From the NCBI GenBank assembly GCA_004356105.1, contig SMYC01000315.1:1-38491 (forward strand): DNA of 38,491 nucleotides. Direction: 5' to 3'. This DNA comes from Acidobacteriota bacterium. Its GTDB lineage: Bacteria > Acidobacteriota > Vicinamibacteria > Marinacidobacterales > SMYC01. Below, one piece after another: positions 24,401 through 32,500 of the stretch. Under the pieces are notes generated by a model that saw only the letters and a list, made by a program, of their open reading frames with translations, was not told the DNA's origin and ran no database searches. How positions within the stretch are numbered: the first letter of the stretch is position 1; every line of letters begins with the position of its first letter. A program made the translations under genes and the position numbers.

Positions 24401-26598
24401 AGGGCGGCCTTGTTTCGGCCGCGTACTCGTCGTCGGGGATCTTCGCGGGAGTCGGCGACGTCGCCACCGCGAATATCCAGGTCGTGCCCGCGAACGACAG
24501 CGGCAGGCTGACGTCGAGCGAAGCGCTCGGCGTCGCCCCCATCGCCCTAGTGGGAGCTTCCGGCGCCGAGGTTCAACTGTCTCCGTCGAGCGTGCCGGTG
24601 GTGTTCCCGATACGTCCGGTCTCGATACGCCTGCGTCACGTGCACAACGCCCGCGGCAACCTTGTTCCCGACGACGCGAAGCTGCTCGTGTCTTCTTCCC
24701 GCTGCGCCACGCGCGTGAGCGGCGCCTGCGTCGCCTCCGCTGGCGGGACGATTCTCGATGGCGAGACATCGCCCACCGGTGTCGGCTTGAAAGCCTTCTC
24801 CCTCAGTCTCGGAGAGGTGGTCGCAACCTATGCGGCCGACAACGTGAACATCGCCGCCGCAGGTGTGAAGACGGCCGGCATCCAAATCGCGATGGCCGAC
24901 CCCGCGGGCGTGCGGCTCGACACCGAGGCCGTTGCGGTCGCGAATCTATCTCTGGTGGCCGCCACCAACGCGGTGGGGAGCGCCGAGCCGCCGAGCCTTC
25001 TCGCCGATGGCGGGCTCCATGTCGCAACGGTGACCTTCAGCCCCGTGCTCGACGCCTTCGGCAATGTCGTGCCCGACGGCTCCAAGGTCGTCGCCTCCGC
25101 CAATTCCTGCGCCAGCCGCATCAACGGCGTTTGCGTCCCATCGGTGGGAGGCCAGATCCTGGGCGGCGAGAGCTCACCGAGCGGTACCCACTACAAGGTA
25201 CTGACGGTCGAGGGTGGCGCGGTCACGTTGCAATACGCCAACCAAAACGTAATCGCTGCTCCCGGGCAGATCAAGCGCGCCAACATCCAGCTACTGGCGG
25301 GAGCGAGCAACGACCGTTTCCTCGATAGCGGCGCGATTGGCGTCGTGCCCGTCGAGCTCGTGGGCCTCACCTCCGCGGAAAGCTTCGTCAGTCCAGCAAG
25401 CGTCATCGCGGACGGTGGCGATCGGCGCGCCACGATCACCTTGAGCGCATTCCGAGACGCCTTTGGACAGCCGGTGCCGGACGGCACGCGCGTTGCCCTT
25501 TCCGCCCGTAGCTGCGCCGGGCGGATCAACGGCGTCTGTGTGAGCTCCGCCGGTGGGCAGGTCGTCGGGGGCGAGACCTTCGCAACGCTTTCCGCTCACT
25601 ATCACGTCTTCACGATCACGAACGATCAGGTCGTGGCTGAATATTCCGCCGACGGCAAGAGTGTGACGAGCGGCTCGCAAACCGCCGTCGTACAGGTGCT
25701 CTTCATGCGCTCCGACGATCGCTTGGTCAGCAGCAGTGTGGTGGCGACCGTTCCCATCCAGCTTCTGTCGCCGCCGAGCACGGTGGTGACGACGAGCCCC
25801 ATGGATCTGCTCGGCGACGCGAGCGAGCGTCTTTCGCAGGTCACGGTAAGCCAGATCTCAGAGCCCGGAGGCACACCCGTCGCGGAGGGCGCGAAGGTGG
25901 GGTTGAGCGCCGCCGACTGTGCCGCTGTCGATTTCGATGGTACATGCCTAGCCTCCGTGGGCGGTGAGATTCGAAGCGCCGGAACATCGCCGGGCGATGG
26001 CGACCCCGCCACCAACGATCCTGACTACCGCATCTTCACCGTGGCCGGCGGTCAAGTGCGCGCCGCCTACGCCGCGACCGGCCCCACCAGTATCGCGGCG
26101 GGCGTGGGCGAAACGCTCGAGGCGCGCATCGCTGTCGTGCTGGCCGATGCGACGGGCAACATCTCCTCCGACAGCCTGCTCGGCTCCGGTACGGTCCATC
26201 TCCACGGCATGAGCTCGGCCACCGCCGCGGGTCCCACGGCACTCGCTCTCGGTGAAACGGGCTCGGTGCTCTTCAGCGGCATCAAAGATTCGGCCGGCAA
26301 CACGGTGCCCGACGGCGCCAAGGTCGTGGTGAGTGCTGTGGACTGCGCGACCTTCGACGACACGGACGCCTGCGTGACGTCGGCGGGCGGAACCGTCCTG
26401 GACGGCGAAGTCTCGCCAAGTGGTGGCGCTTACAAAGTCTTCACCGTCATCGGCGGAAGCGTCACCGTCACGTACTCGACCGATGGCGCCGCCATCGGTG
26501 AGGCGCGCATCCAAATCGCGCCGGCGAGACCTGATGGAACCCCGATCGGAAACCAGAGCCTCATCGGAGGCGTCTGGACGGTAGCGATAACCAACTGA
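15433..26598 (+). CDS. Giant secreted multi-domain repeat protein (3721 aa)
   Basis: The N-terminus is a signal peptide (VVLRAIVLSVVVCLTLGSTA). Visible regions by residue: beta-rich unknown head to about 410; a CARDB-like module about 412-516 (LYVNVRNIGDGLASRIDV); a ~370-residue region with a mixed helical part; about 13 carboxypeptidase-regulatory-like modules about 890-2047; two SbsA-type Ig modules about 2048-2254; four Ig-like modules to about 2631; a linker domain; seven ~135-aa modules about 2770-3721. There is no membrane anchor, LPXTG or autotransporter domain at the end, so the export route beyond the inner membrane is unknown. Probably a surface-associated stalk or adhesin. Its stop overlaps the next gene's start (TGATG), so the two are coupled and likely work together. 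ATG 15433 is weakly supported by its ribosome site. Confidence 0.85.
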   Translation: MLPGVVLRAIVLSVVVCLTLGSTAPTRTDRLARQIGSMKLLFSGVAATVDPLSPVVPKNIPDAVRIVVTAGGNTLSPTDAEDFLGGPFEIKAELSGPGLSGAKTLASETSSFLLPLPALNVSGDYTLSNIRIVVDGKPVLDVTPQQVPVRVIAQVLITSVKTRALTLDELRDRGVVFDGDDVVGFEFTLAMTLESKPVNISFPVAFDRQGVAVPQPLSPLVGPKRTGVELDLPSFPAIFPLMLEPGDGVELPEIELPGGAKQEIRIPSVLVIPGDVGFLKQFFSAQLFVANGTPGGSGLVVRDVNATIQLPPGPDGVLGTADDPLALPELTTGIQEQTLPLAGVGPDGVPGTTDDTAALDPGEQGQAEFLVRGESEGFHRLDFDIAATLDGLVTGPIQVKGRASGGVLVRNPFLDITFTVPSVVRAEEPFKLYVNVRNIGDGLASRIDVSFNDLAMSGLQIADGAEATQRIDTTLQKGDSATVIFDFVALRTGKVVATYLRFDSDAAADGTVNFTLGIGERGVPLSPDTLVLPAAVDALPTDLVNAAMRVLGQAWSIANAPAGTLPPSVTRIRKNIVIEKALAFAEGGLRIELGESPAGAVRGLLFDFYGGAPLDAGFDQLLRTTNAGTALTKALAAELAPAIADAGGLLAYERETARLAASGDDFLSFAVDAAGVEAPGATLFEQPNGVLGIVTEPTASPYELTLAPAEGGTTSVALTLPRGDGTFVRGTASFDFDLGATGRLIADLFRPESLTVEIDADGDGIFETAVPLTLETITPEGPRLVSATVIGPELLDGASSFGFHAAALFDRVVDEATASDVARYTLSDNAVRGAVAQLSGRLVFLTLEGPEGPYVTTTLDVEGIRDSRGVVGPPGNTVLQSRLAEEGAVLSGRVFEADGTPVSSGAVGYANYRGAADCSTGLEVLFAEVPLDASGRYEIHYVRRDPCGGSFRILFTDPATGELRSVSGFVRAGGERIVLDLALFGRGAVTGLVTENGEPAPGSTVVVTSGTDSQSGGITTTDGDGRYTVHDIVVGPVSVKAARGIAVGASSGRIARGGTTAAVDVLLDPGRARITGAVSKLEDGVTSLLPGAQVVYRIKNPGGIAFIAVAVTRTDAQGNYALEDLPHGNFELEAILDGNARFTLEAKTNPGDDIVRNIIIVIASEAELATLAGVVRLPNNDPVKGAEVRVGTRAVLTGVDGTFLLPGVPVKPGQTQLVQAIGPGRPNTIRSGRADFVVSESGQLIEGLVITLSGLGSAAFTVKDWNGDPLPNQLVGLIGNCGNLCGCVSRTTNALGEVTFDDVSPGTHFAKAVFVGADFVDVALGSARVDSDGAIGHGLIQFAGTGEVTGTVLLPGGVDPAIGADVSLTAQIFDRNACELRTGASHSGRTDVNGRFTFTGVNLGRVSATASHPFADTRVGATSILTNDTDVDFTLELVDTTAGVLSGVVLLPDGNTPAGAGVELTAIGPLPEVTVRTDDAGNYAFAEIFPQGLYTITVADPVTGFVAREQLFLRVGEDVEHDFRLKGRGTVRVRVTDAAGVPVSNAFVKLTESDFPGSVFEAIIEPSESGVVTFTNVFEGPFSVEAQDVFGRDGGRVPSILPAPGVTIDLEVRLNAVGIVEGHFRLPSATAIPFGTVKLISGGRVIGQTTTAGAGDVGAFRFDFVPVGPIRLEAQDPLTARQGFVTGELAGQDQTLVLEIEARGLGRVEGKVTANGIDQDSAHIDLVSGTFRACTTADATGFYFLEGVPEGVVAVTASLGRGFLSGTHSDALIGDGNTLRLDVALRSSVTLTGTVTSAGTSDAAPPSLVTVRVGGVGGGTQSTTSDLVDGTFRFERVPAGLATIDVEVLGGIDKARRVVDLLPGETADVPIPLNGVGSLRVRALDANGVPTAGRLVIRGTGSFPYTFVIALSAGSEVVLPQVLAGPVTATLEAANLFGTASDNVRPGEELDLPVQVEDSGIVRGVALLGGTPAVGADVLVQLSGNRGIVTTQTNVDGMFEVRGVPLGAFDLRVVDPFTGAVGAMTGLELLANGEVIDGLVIDLDASPVRVTRVEPPDGSLDVPVDQVVSIHFSDAVASFANAVFVREGTRTIATTKSLSPDGLTLTLEGNWPDAQEMTVEVTTSLTDTLGRRALSTFTSRFHTVDLSPPEVVEIAPANLAIQVGVDTSITVVFNEPLGAATDIGSLVALNGPAGVVAGTAELVSPSTVRFTPSAPLVDNIRYTLSVNGAVDALGNQQTTAFTSSFATPDTAPPSVVLTTPQPGGWTTQATPNINFTVNDNLSGMDPATIALTLDGQAVAPSFVGISSFSFAPPSDLAQGLHEVLAAVADRGGNLGSLSASFRVDSIPPAPAQIAGITDGQTVQGQVALSAVSSDDTSGVARIDVRRDGGTLILSLFPPAFEGALSTNFLSEGDHVLFARAVDVAGNSGPDGTPVSVFVDNQVLSVNITAPAARSPPLHFRDEVLVKATPSEAADRLEFSVGSVTLSDDTAPYEVTLPLDAAPEGTVPITVTGFGVAGDVAAAIREIVVDRTPPLPPDAAVIRAEPPGNGVSLVFGRAGAVEPNAIVDATNTAGTANGATASATAESDGSFAMSLAAAVDDVLSLTATDELGNVSDPTTIVVRRTPSLPPSEGSTSLRFEGVLVDRVGPELTPDGNLDAVFTISLSIGEDVTRELEFIDLEGPAPNGLKSTRPSVGAVLGVAVDAGAPLLNDPDGRVGFPVTTGTTLTLFAADERFIQEGETYTVTAAFTDGSRFVGRLTLTPGADGAQVPHSASIEATPSTLVTDGLTPATTTLLLTDIRDIEGGLVPDGAKVAIAVADMASTDPRQNPFRSAGGTIEGGEAAANHSDFRVFTISGGEVVATYSTEPIGPTPVSGAQVLVQVLASDAGDNVLGTQAIATLELHVRHLSDQAIVSVMPAELYADKSDRRIAISVDVRDASGSPMPDGTKVLLSARSCAGRINGVCVGSKGGAIVGGEASPSGSHYRAFTVEGGLVSAAYSSSGIFAGVGDVATANIQVVPANDSGRLTSSEALGVAPIALVGASGAEVQLSPSSVPVVFPIRPVSIRLRHVHNARGNLVPDDAKLLVSSSRCATRVSGACVASAGGTILDGETSPTGVGLKAFSLSLGEVVATYAADNVNIAAAGVKTAGIQIAMADPAGVRLDTEAVAVANLSLVAATNAVGSAEPPSLLADGGLHVATVTFSPVLDAFGNVVPDGSKVVASANSCASRINGVCVPSVGGQILGGESSPSGTHYKVLTVEGGAVTLQYANQNVIAAPGQIKRANIQLLAGASNDRFLDSGAIGVVPVELVGLTSAESFVSPASVIADGGDRRATITLSAFRDAFGQPVPDGTRVALSARSCAGRINGVCVSSAGGQVVGGETFATLSAHYHVFTITNDQVVAEYSADGKSVTSGSQTAVVQVLFMRSDDRLVSSSVVATVPIQLLSPPSTVVTTSPMDLLGDASERLSQVTVSQISEPGGTPVAEGAKVGLSAADCAAVDFDGTCLASVGGEIRSAGTSPGDGDPATNDPDYRIFTVAGGQVRAAYAATGPTSIAAGVGETLEARIAVVLADATGNISSDSLLGSGTVHLHGMSSATAAGPTALALGETGSVLFSGIKDSAGNTVPDGAKVVVSAVDCATFDDTDACVTSAGGTVLDGEVSPSGGAYKVFTVIGGSVTVTYSTDGAAIGEARIQIAPARPDGTPIGNQSLIGGVWTVAITN
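18100..21572 (+). repeat. Array of ~13 carboxypeptidase-regulatory-like modules
   Basis: Within the first giant protein, units of about 85-95 aa repeat the pattern G.V.G.V....G.P..GA.V.V, then a T...G.Y.F..VP.G, then V.A. Unit starts include AVTGLVTENGEPAPG (near 18394), ATLAGVVRLPNNDPVKGAEV (18940), EVTGTVLLPGGVDPAIG (19470), VLSGVVLLPDGNTPAGAG (19757) and IVRGVALLGGTPAVGADV (21310). These are transthyretin-like beta sandwiches. The copies are divergent, so they are old duplications rather than recent ones. Confidence 0.75.
23752..26598 (+). repeat. Seven ~135-aa C-terminal modules, six with a cysteine pair
   Basis: Units begin near 23752, 24166, 24568, 24973, 25378, 25780 and 26218, spaced about 402-438 nt. 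Each has a PS.L.ADG opening, a VPDGAKV strand, a SCAGRINGVCV-type loop, SAGG.I.GGE.SPSG, an HYKVFTV.GG.V strand and a closing IQ. strand. The cysteines are C-x7-C in units 2-5 and C-x8-C in units 6-7; unit 1 has none. The pattern resembles invasin/Ig-like modules, with an added small disulfide loop. Confidence 0.75.
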
Positions 26599-29500
26599 TG
26601 AGGAACATACGCAGCCCATTCTTAAGAAAAGCCGTCGCGCTCGCGCTCGCCGAAGTCATGGCGATCTCAAGCATGCTCTGGGCGGCGCCCCCAAAGCCGC
26701 GCTACGCGGGACCTCCACCGAACCGGACATCCTACGTCCCGGAGGAACCACTGCTCGTCAAGCTCGCGCGCGCCTACGAAGAGATGCGCAAAGCCGCCTC
26801 GGCGCTCGAGGGCTTCGAACCGGCGCCCGTCATCGTTCAAGACCCACCGCCGCCCGAGCCCGAACCGGCCCCGCAGCTCATCGCAGCCTTCGCGTTCGGC
26901 GCCGACAAGTTCACGCGCCGCGTCGCCAACGAGCCGAGCGTGCGCTACACGAAAATCAAGCAACGTAAGTCTCTCAAGTCACCCAAGTCTCTCAAGTCGC
27001 TCAGGTCGATCAAGTCTCTCAAATCTCGAAAATCTCGTAAGTCCAAGCGAAAATCCAAGCGCGGGACTATCCACTACTCGGAGAAACGCGGATACGGATA
27101 CACGGATCTCGACGGGCTCGACCTGTCCCCGAACAAACGCAAAGTGTTCCGTGGACCCGACAAAATCTACGACCAGTTCATCGGGGCCGAACCGGGAGGC
27201 GCCGATATCGTCTTCCGTGCCGACGTGCCAAACGGTACCTACCGGTTCGTGGCCGCGGGAGGCGACGCAAAAAACGGCGACCACCATACGACGTTGCGCG
27301 CACGCGACGGCGGAAACGGGTCGTTCGTCACGCTCGTCGAGAACTTTCTGAATCCCGACCTCGCGTTCTGGAACGTCGGCTTCGACGACAAGCACGCCCC
27401 CGCCTCGAGCAAGGTCGAGCTAGCCCCCGAAACCGTTTCCCCTCGCCTCACGGTGACCGAAGGCTACATCGAGATCCATCAGATCGCAGGCGTTGGCTTC
27501 GTCGCCGGCGGTGACTTGAGCCTGCTCGAGCTCTGGCGCCTGGATGAATCAACCGGACCTCCCCCGACGCCCACGCCACCCGGCGAACGCGCCTTCGCCT
27601 TTACCTTCGGCGCCGACACGTTCACGTTGCCCGGTTACACCAAAATCGTCCAAGACGGCCAAAACTTCCTCTATGCGTCGGCGCAAGGGTTCGGCTACAG
27701 CGACATCTCCGGCCTCGATACGTCACCGAACAATCGCGGCGTCTTCTCAGGCCTCGCCGAGATCTACGACCAGTTCATCGGCGCCGAGCCCGGCGGCTCG
27801 CACATCGTCTTTCGCGTCGACCTCCCGAACGGCTTCTACCGCCTGGTCGCCGCCGGTGGTGACGCGCGCGACACCGATCACAAAACGAGCCTCCACGTGC
27901 AGGGCGGTGCGGACGCCGTCCCCCTTGTGCTCGTCGACGGCCACCGCAACGAGCAAAACGAGTTCTTCCAAGTAGGATTCGACGGCCTGGGACCGCCCGA
28001 GTTCGACGGCGTCCGCTTCGCTCCTCTGTTGGCCTCTCCCCTTGTCGAGGTGACCGAAGGATTTCTGGAAGTGCATCAGATCGCCGACGATGGTTTCCCC
28101 GCAGGAGGCGACTTGTCGGTCCTCGAGATCTGGGCGGTCGACCCGCCGCCCGAGCGTCTCACCGCCGCCTTCGCTTTCGGCGCCGACGGCTACACGCGCT
28201 CCTACTACACCAAGATCGTCCAAGACGGCGCCAACTTCCTCTACAGGGTTGAGCAAGGCTTTGGCTACAGCGATGTCTCGGGCCTCGATACCTCACCCAA
28301 CAATCGCGACGTCCTCACGGAGGACGACGAGCTCTACGACCAGTTCATCGGGGCTGCGCCGGGCGGCTCGCACATCGTCTTTCGCGTCGACGTGCCTCCG
28401 GGCGACTACCGCTTCGTCGCCGCCGGCGGTGACATCCGCGACAAGACCCACAAAACGACGATCGAAGTCAGCGACGGCTCCACCACGCCCATCACCCTCG
28501 TCGAGAACATCGAGAATCGGGCCAACGAGTTCTACCGCGTCGGCTTCGAGGACAAACACGCACCCTCGGCAACGGACGTCCCATTTCTGCTCGAGGTCGA
28601 ATCGCCCACCCTCACGGTCACCCAAGGCTTCATCGAGATACACCAACGTGCCGGCGAAGGTTTCGCCGCCGGCGGTGACCTGTCCATCTTTGAGATCTGG
28701 CAGGCGAGCATCGCGGTGCCGCCCCCAACCGTCACCATCGAGCTACCCGAAGACGGCGGATTTCACCCCTCGGCGGACGTACCGGTCCGCGTGAGCTTCA
28801 CGGACGCGGACACCTTGCAGATCCTCATCGACGGCCTCGACCGAAGCTCGGAGCTCGTCGACGGCAACGGCACGCTCGATGTGCTCGACGGCGATCATCG
28901 GCTCGAAGCCATCGTCACGAACGCGGCCGGGACGGCGACGGCCACGCGCAGCTTCACCGTCGACACCGAAGCGCCCGTCCTCGAGCTCGACCCTGTTGAC
29001 GCATACGTCGCCACGACACCACTCACCGTCACCGGAACCCTCCGCGACCGCGACCCGGGCGCCACCGTCGACTGCCCCGCCGCAGCGCTCACTCCGAGCG
29101 GCGAGAACGCGTGGAGCTTCACATGCGCATTCCCCTTGAACGAGGGCCCCAACACTATCAACGTCACCGCATCGGATACAGGCGGACGTGAGGTAAGCGC
29201 AGGCGCGGCCACAACCCTCGATACGGTCCCGCCGGAGCTCACCATCCTTTCCCCAACGCCCGATTTCTACACCAACGTCCAGACGATTTCGGTCTCGGGT
29301 GGGGTCTTCGACGATACCCCCGTCACCGTCGTCGCCAACTCGGTGCCGGCCGACGTCACTGGAACGTCCTTCAGCGCAAACGGTGTTTCTATCCAAGACG
29401 GCTCGAATCTGATCTCGATCGTCGCGACCGACGCCGCTGGAAACACTCGTGAGGAATCCCTCACCGTCTTCTTCGACATCGACCCTCCCACGGTAACTCT

Positions 29501-32500
29501 GAGCTCACCCCCCGACGGCGCCATCACACTCTCGCCCATCACCGTGTCGGGTACGGTCTCCGACCCCGCCGGCGTCGTCCTCGTCAACGTCAACGGCCAG
29601 GCCGTGATGGCCGACGCCGGGAGCTTCACGACAACGCTCACGGCCGTCGACGGACCGCTCACGATCGTGGCCAGAGCTCAAGACACCGCGGGGAATGAGG
29701 GCGAGGCGCGCGCGAACGTCACCGTCGATTCGACACCCCCGGCCCTCGACATCACCTCTCCCGCTGACGGCACGATCACCGCCCTCAGCCCGATCACTCT
29801 CGACGGCTCCGTGAGCGACGCGACGGCCGTTACTCTGACCCTGAACGGAGCGGATGTCGGAGACGCGTTCCCGATCGAAGCAACCCTTGCCGAGGGCGCC
29901 AACACGCTGGACGTGGGAGCGACGGACGCCGCCGGCAACCACGCCAGCGCGTCCATAGACGTCGTGCTCGACACGATCGCGCCGAACCTTCAGGTCTTCG
30001 GTCCTTCGGAATCCGCCGTTCTCGATCTCCCCGTCATCCTGACGGGGACCGTCAACGATGCGACGGCCGTCGTCGTGAGCGTGAACGGCCAGACGGTATC
30101 TCCTACCGGAAGCGCCTGGCAGCTCGAGCTTGACTTTCTCCCCGAGCAAGCCCACGCGCTCGAGATCGTCGCGACCGATGCCGCAGGCAACAGCGCTTCG
30201 GTGACGCGCAACATCTTCGTCGACTTCACCGCACCAAAGCTCACCATCACGAGCCCGGCCACGAACATCTTGACGAATCAGGCCACCGTCGACATTTCTG
30301 GAACCGTGGAAGATTCCACCGCGGTACTCGTGACGGTGAACGGGGTACCGGCATCCGTCTCCCCCGGAATCTTCGTCGCAACCATCGCACTCGTCGACGG
30401 CGACAACCCGATCCGCGTCGTCGCGACCGACGAAGGCGGCCGCAGCACCGAAGCGAGCGTCATCGTCACGCAGGACGCGCTCCCACCGGCGCTCGAGCTC
30501 AACACACCCGATACCATCTCGGGCATCACGCCTGGCGAGATCACCGCCAACGTGACTGACAACTTGGAGCTCGACTCCGTCGTGATGCGTGTGAACGGCG
30601 TCGTCGCGGGCACGTTCGCCAGCCCACCTTTTGCACTCGAGCTCGCCGTTCCGGATGGCGCCCTGCCGGGAGACACCGTGCTCGTCCGCCTCGAGGCCAC
30701 GGACACGGCGGGCAATACCGCTTCGACGGCCCGCGGCGTCATCGTCATCGAAGACGGCGTCATCGTTGGGCAAGTGCTCTCGGATAGGACGAGCCTCCCC
30801 ATCGAGGGCGCCACCGTCACCCTTGGCTCGCGTTCGGTCGAGACCGGACCGAACGGCGAGTACTCGATCCCAACCGGCGACGCCGAGGTCGTGCTGTTCG
30901 TTCACAAGAACGGCATGACCTCGGCCGAGCGTCGGACTTCCGTACTCTCCGACGTCGGCACCGTGCCCGTCGACGTACGTCTCACGCCGCGCGGAACCGA
31001 CGTCGTGACACCGCTTTCGGCCCAGGGGCTACCCGCACTTCTCCCGCTCGGCTGGGCACCCAGGGCCGCGTTCCACATCGCGGACGTGCCCGCCACAGCC
31101 ACGGCCAGCGGAATTCAGGACGCGGAAGTGCACGTGGCGCAGTACAGCTTCTCGCTTCACGAATGGGTCCTTGTCGCATCCGGCCTCATCCCCACCGCCA
31201 GAGAGGTCAGCTTCGACGTACCCGAAGCTGGATCCTACGCCTTCCTCGTCGCCGACGAAGAGCTCATCGTTCCCGCTGTCGGCGAGATGCTCGAAGGCGT
31301 CGACGTCGCCATCCTCCCCGCGTCTGCCGTCGCCGAGGGCGTGGTCACGCCACCGATTCTGCCTCCCGGAGGCGGCATCGCCAAGGGAGAGTTGACACTC
31401 CTCTCTCCGATTCCTCTTCCGTCCGGCACTGTGATCCAAGCCGAGATCACCGAGACGTTCTCTCTAACATCGGGGGAAACCGCTTCGGAGGAAATCCGGT
31501 ACGAAGACATCGTCCTGTTCCGGAACATTGACGGCGTCCTAGAGGCGACGTTCCCCATCGCGTCTGCGCTGACCGAGGAGCTTCGAACTGCGGCGGTCGT
31601 CGCCGGAGAGGTGAACCTCGACATCTTGGCGGGACGTGAGGCGGTGCGAGGTGTTCGCGCGGGCTCACGTGCGGCAACGGTCGAAGAAGGAGATTTTCGT
31701 CTCGCCGTCCCGAGCGGCGCACTCCCCGAAGACACCGCCATCGACCTCCAGACTTTCGATACTTTTTCCGACTTCGTCCCAAGCGACCCCGGAGTCGAGC
31801 CTCTTGCGGAGCTGTTCGTCGATCTCTCCGGACAAACCCTCGCCCTCGGCGCCGAGCTCTCCGTCGGCGTCGACGGCCTCTCGCCGAGCGACGTCTATGC
31901 GCTCGTCCGCGTCACGCATATTCACGGCGTACCGCGTCTCGAGTTCGTCACCTTGGCCGGGCTCCAGGCCGACCGTCTTGTCGCCCCCGGCGTACGCGAG
32001 GAAGGCCGCTATCTTTTTTACCGGCTCCTCTCCCCCGTCGGATTCGTCTCTGGCACGACCTCACCCCCGAGCGCCATCGTTGAGACCGCCGGCCTCCCGT
32101 TCATCTCACAATCCGACGGAACGGGACAGTACACCGCACTCGCACTGACGGGTCCCGTCACCGTCACCGCCAGCATCCCCAGGACGTCGCTCCTCGCATC
32201 CCAAAACGTTGACGTCAACGACGGACAGACCACTGCGCTCGATCTCACGCTCCAGGGCCAAGTCACGAACGCGACGGTAACGCCCGTGGACGGCACGTTG
32301 GGCGTGTCCGTCTCCACCCAGATCACCATCACCTCGACGACAGCACTCAACGCCGCGAGCCTCGACGCCGTACGTCTGTTAGATAACGGTGACACCGTGC
32401 CCGCGCACCTCGCACTCTCGGGCTCCGGTAAGACCCTCGCTGTCATCCCCGACGAGAACCTGAAATTCGACACCGACTACACACTCGAAGCAATATCCCT

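Noticed and set aside
26967..27059. CRISPR-like or noncoding repeat array
   Set aside because: Units are 9 nt, imperfect and in frame within a coding sequence, with no spacers; it is a coding microsatellite.
29505..30905. 466-aa minus-strand ORF opposite the second giant gene
   Set aside because: Same kind of shadow (runs of RDGDDAA-like residues). The plus frame encodes regular Ig modules here.
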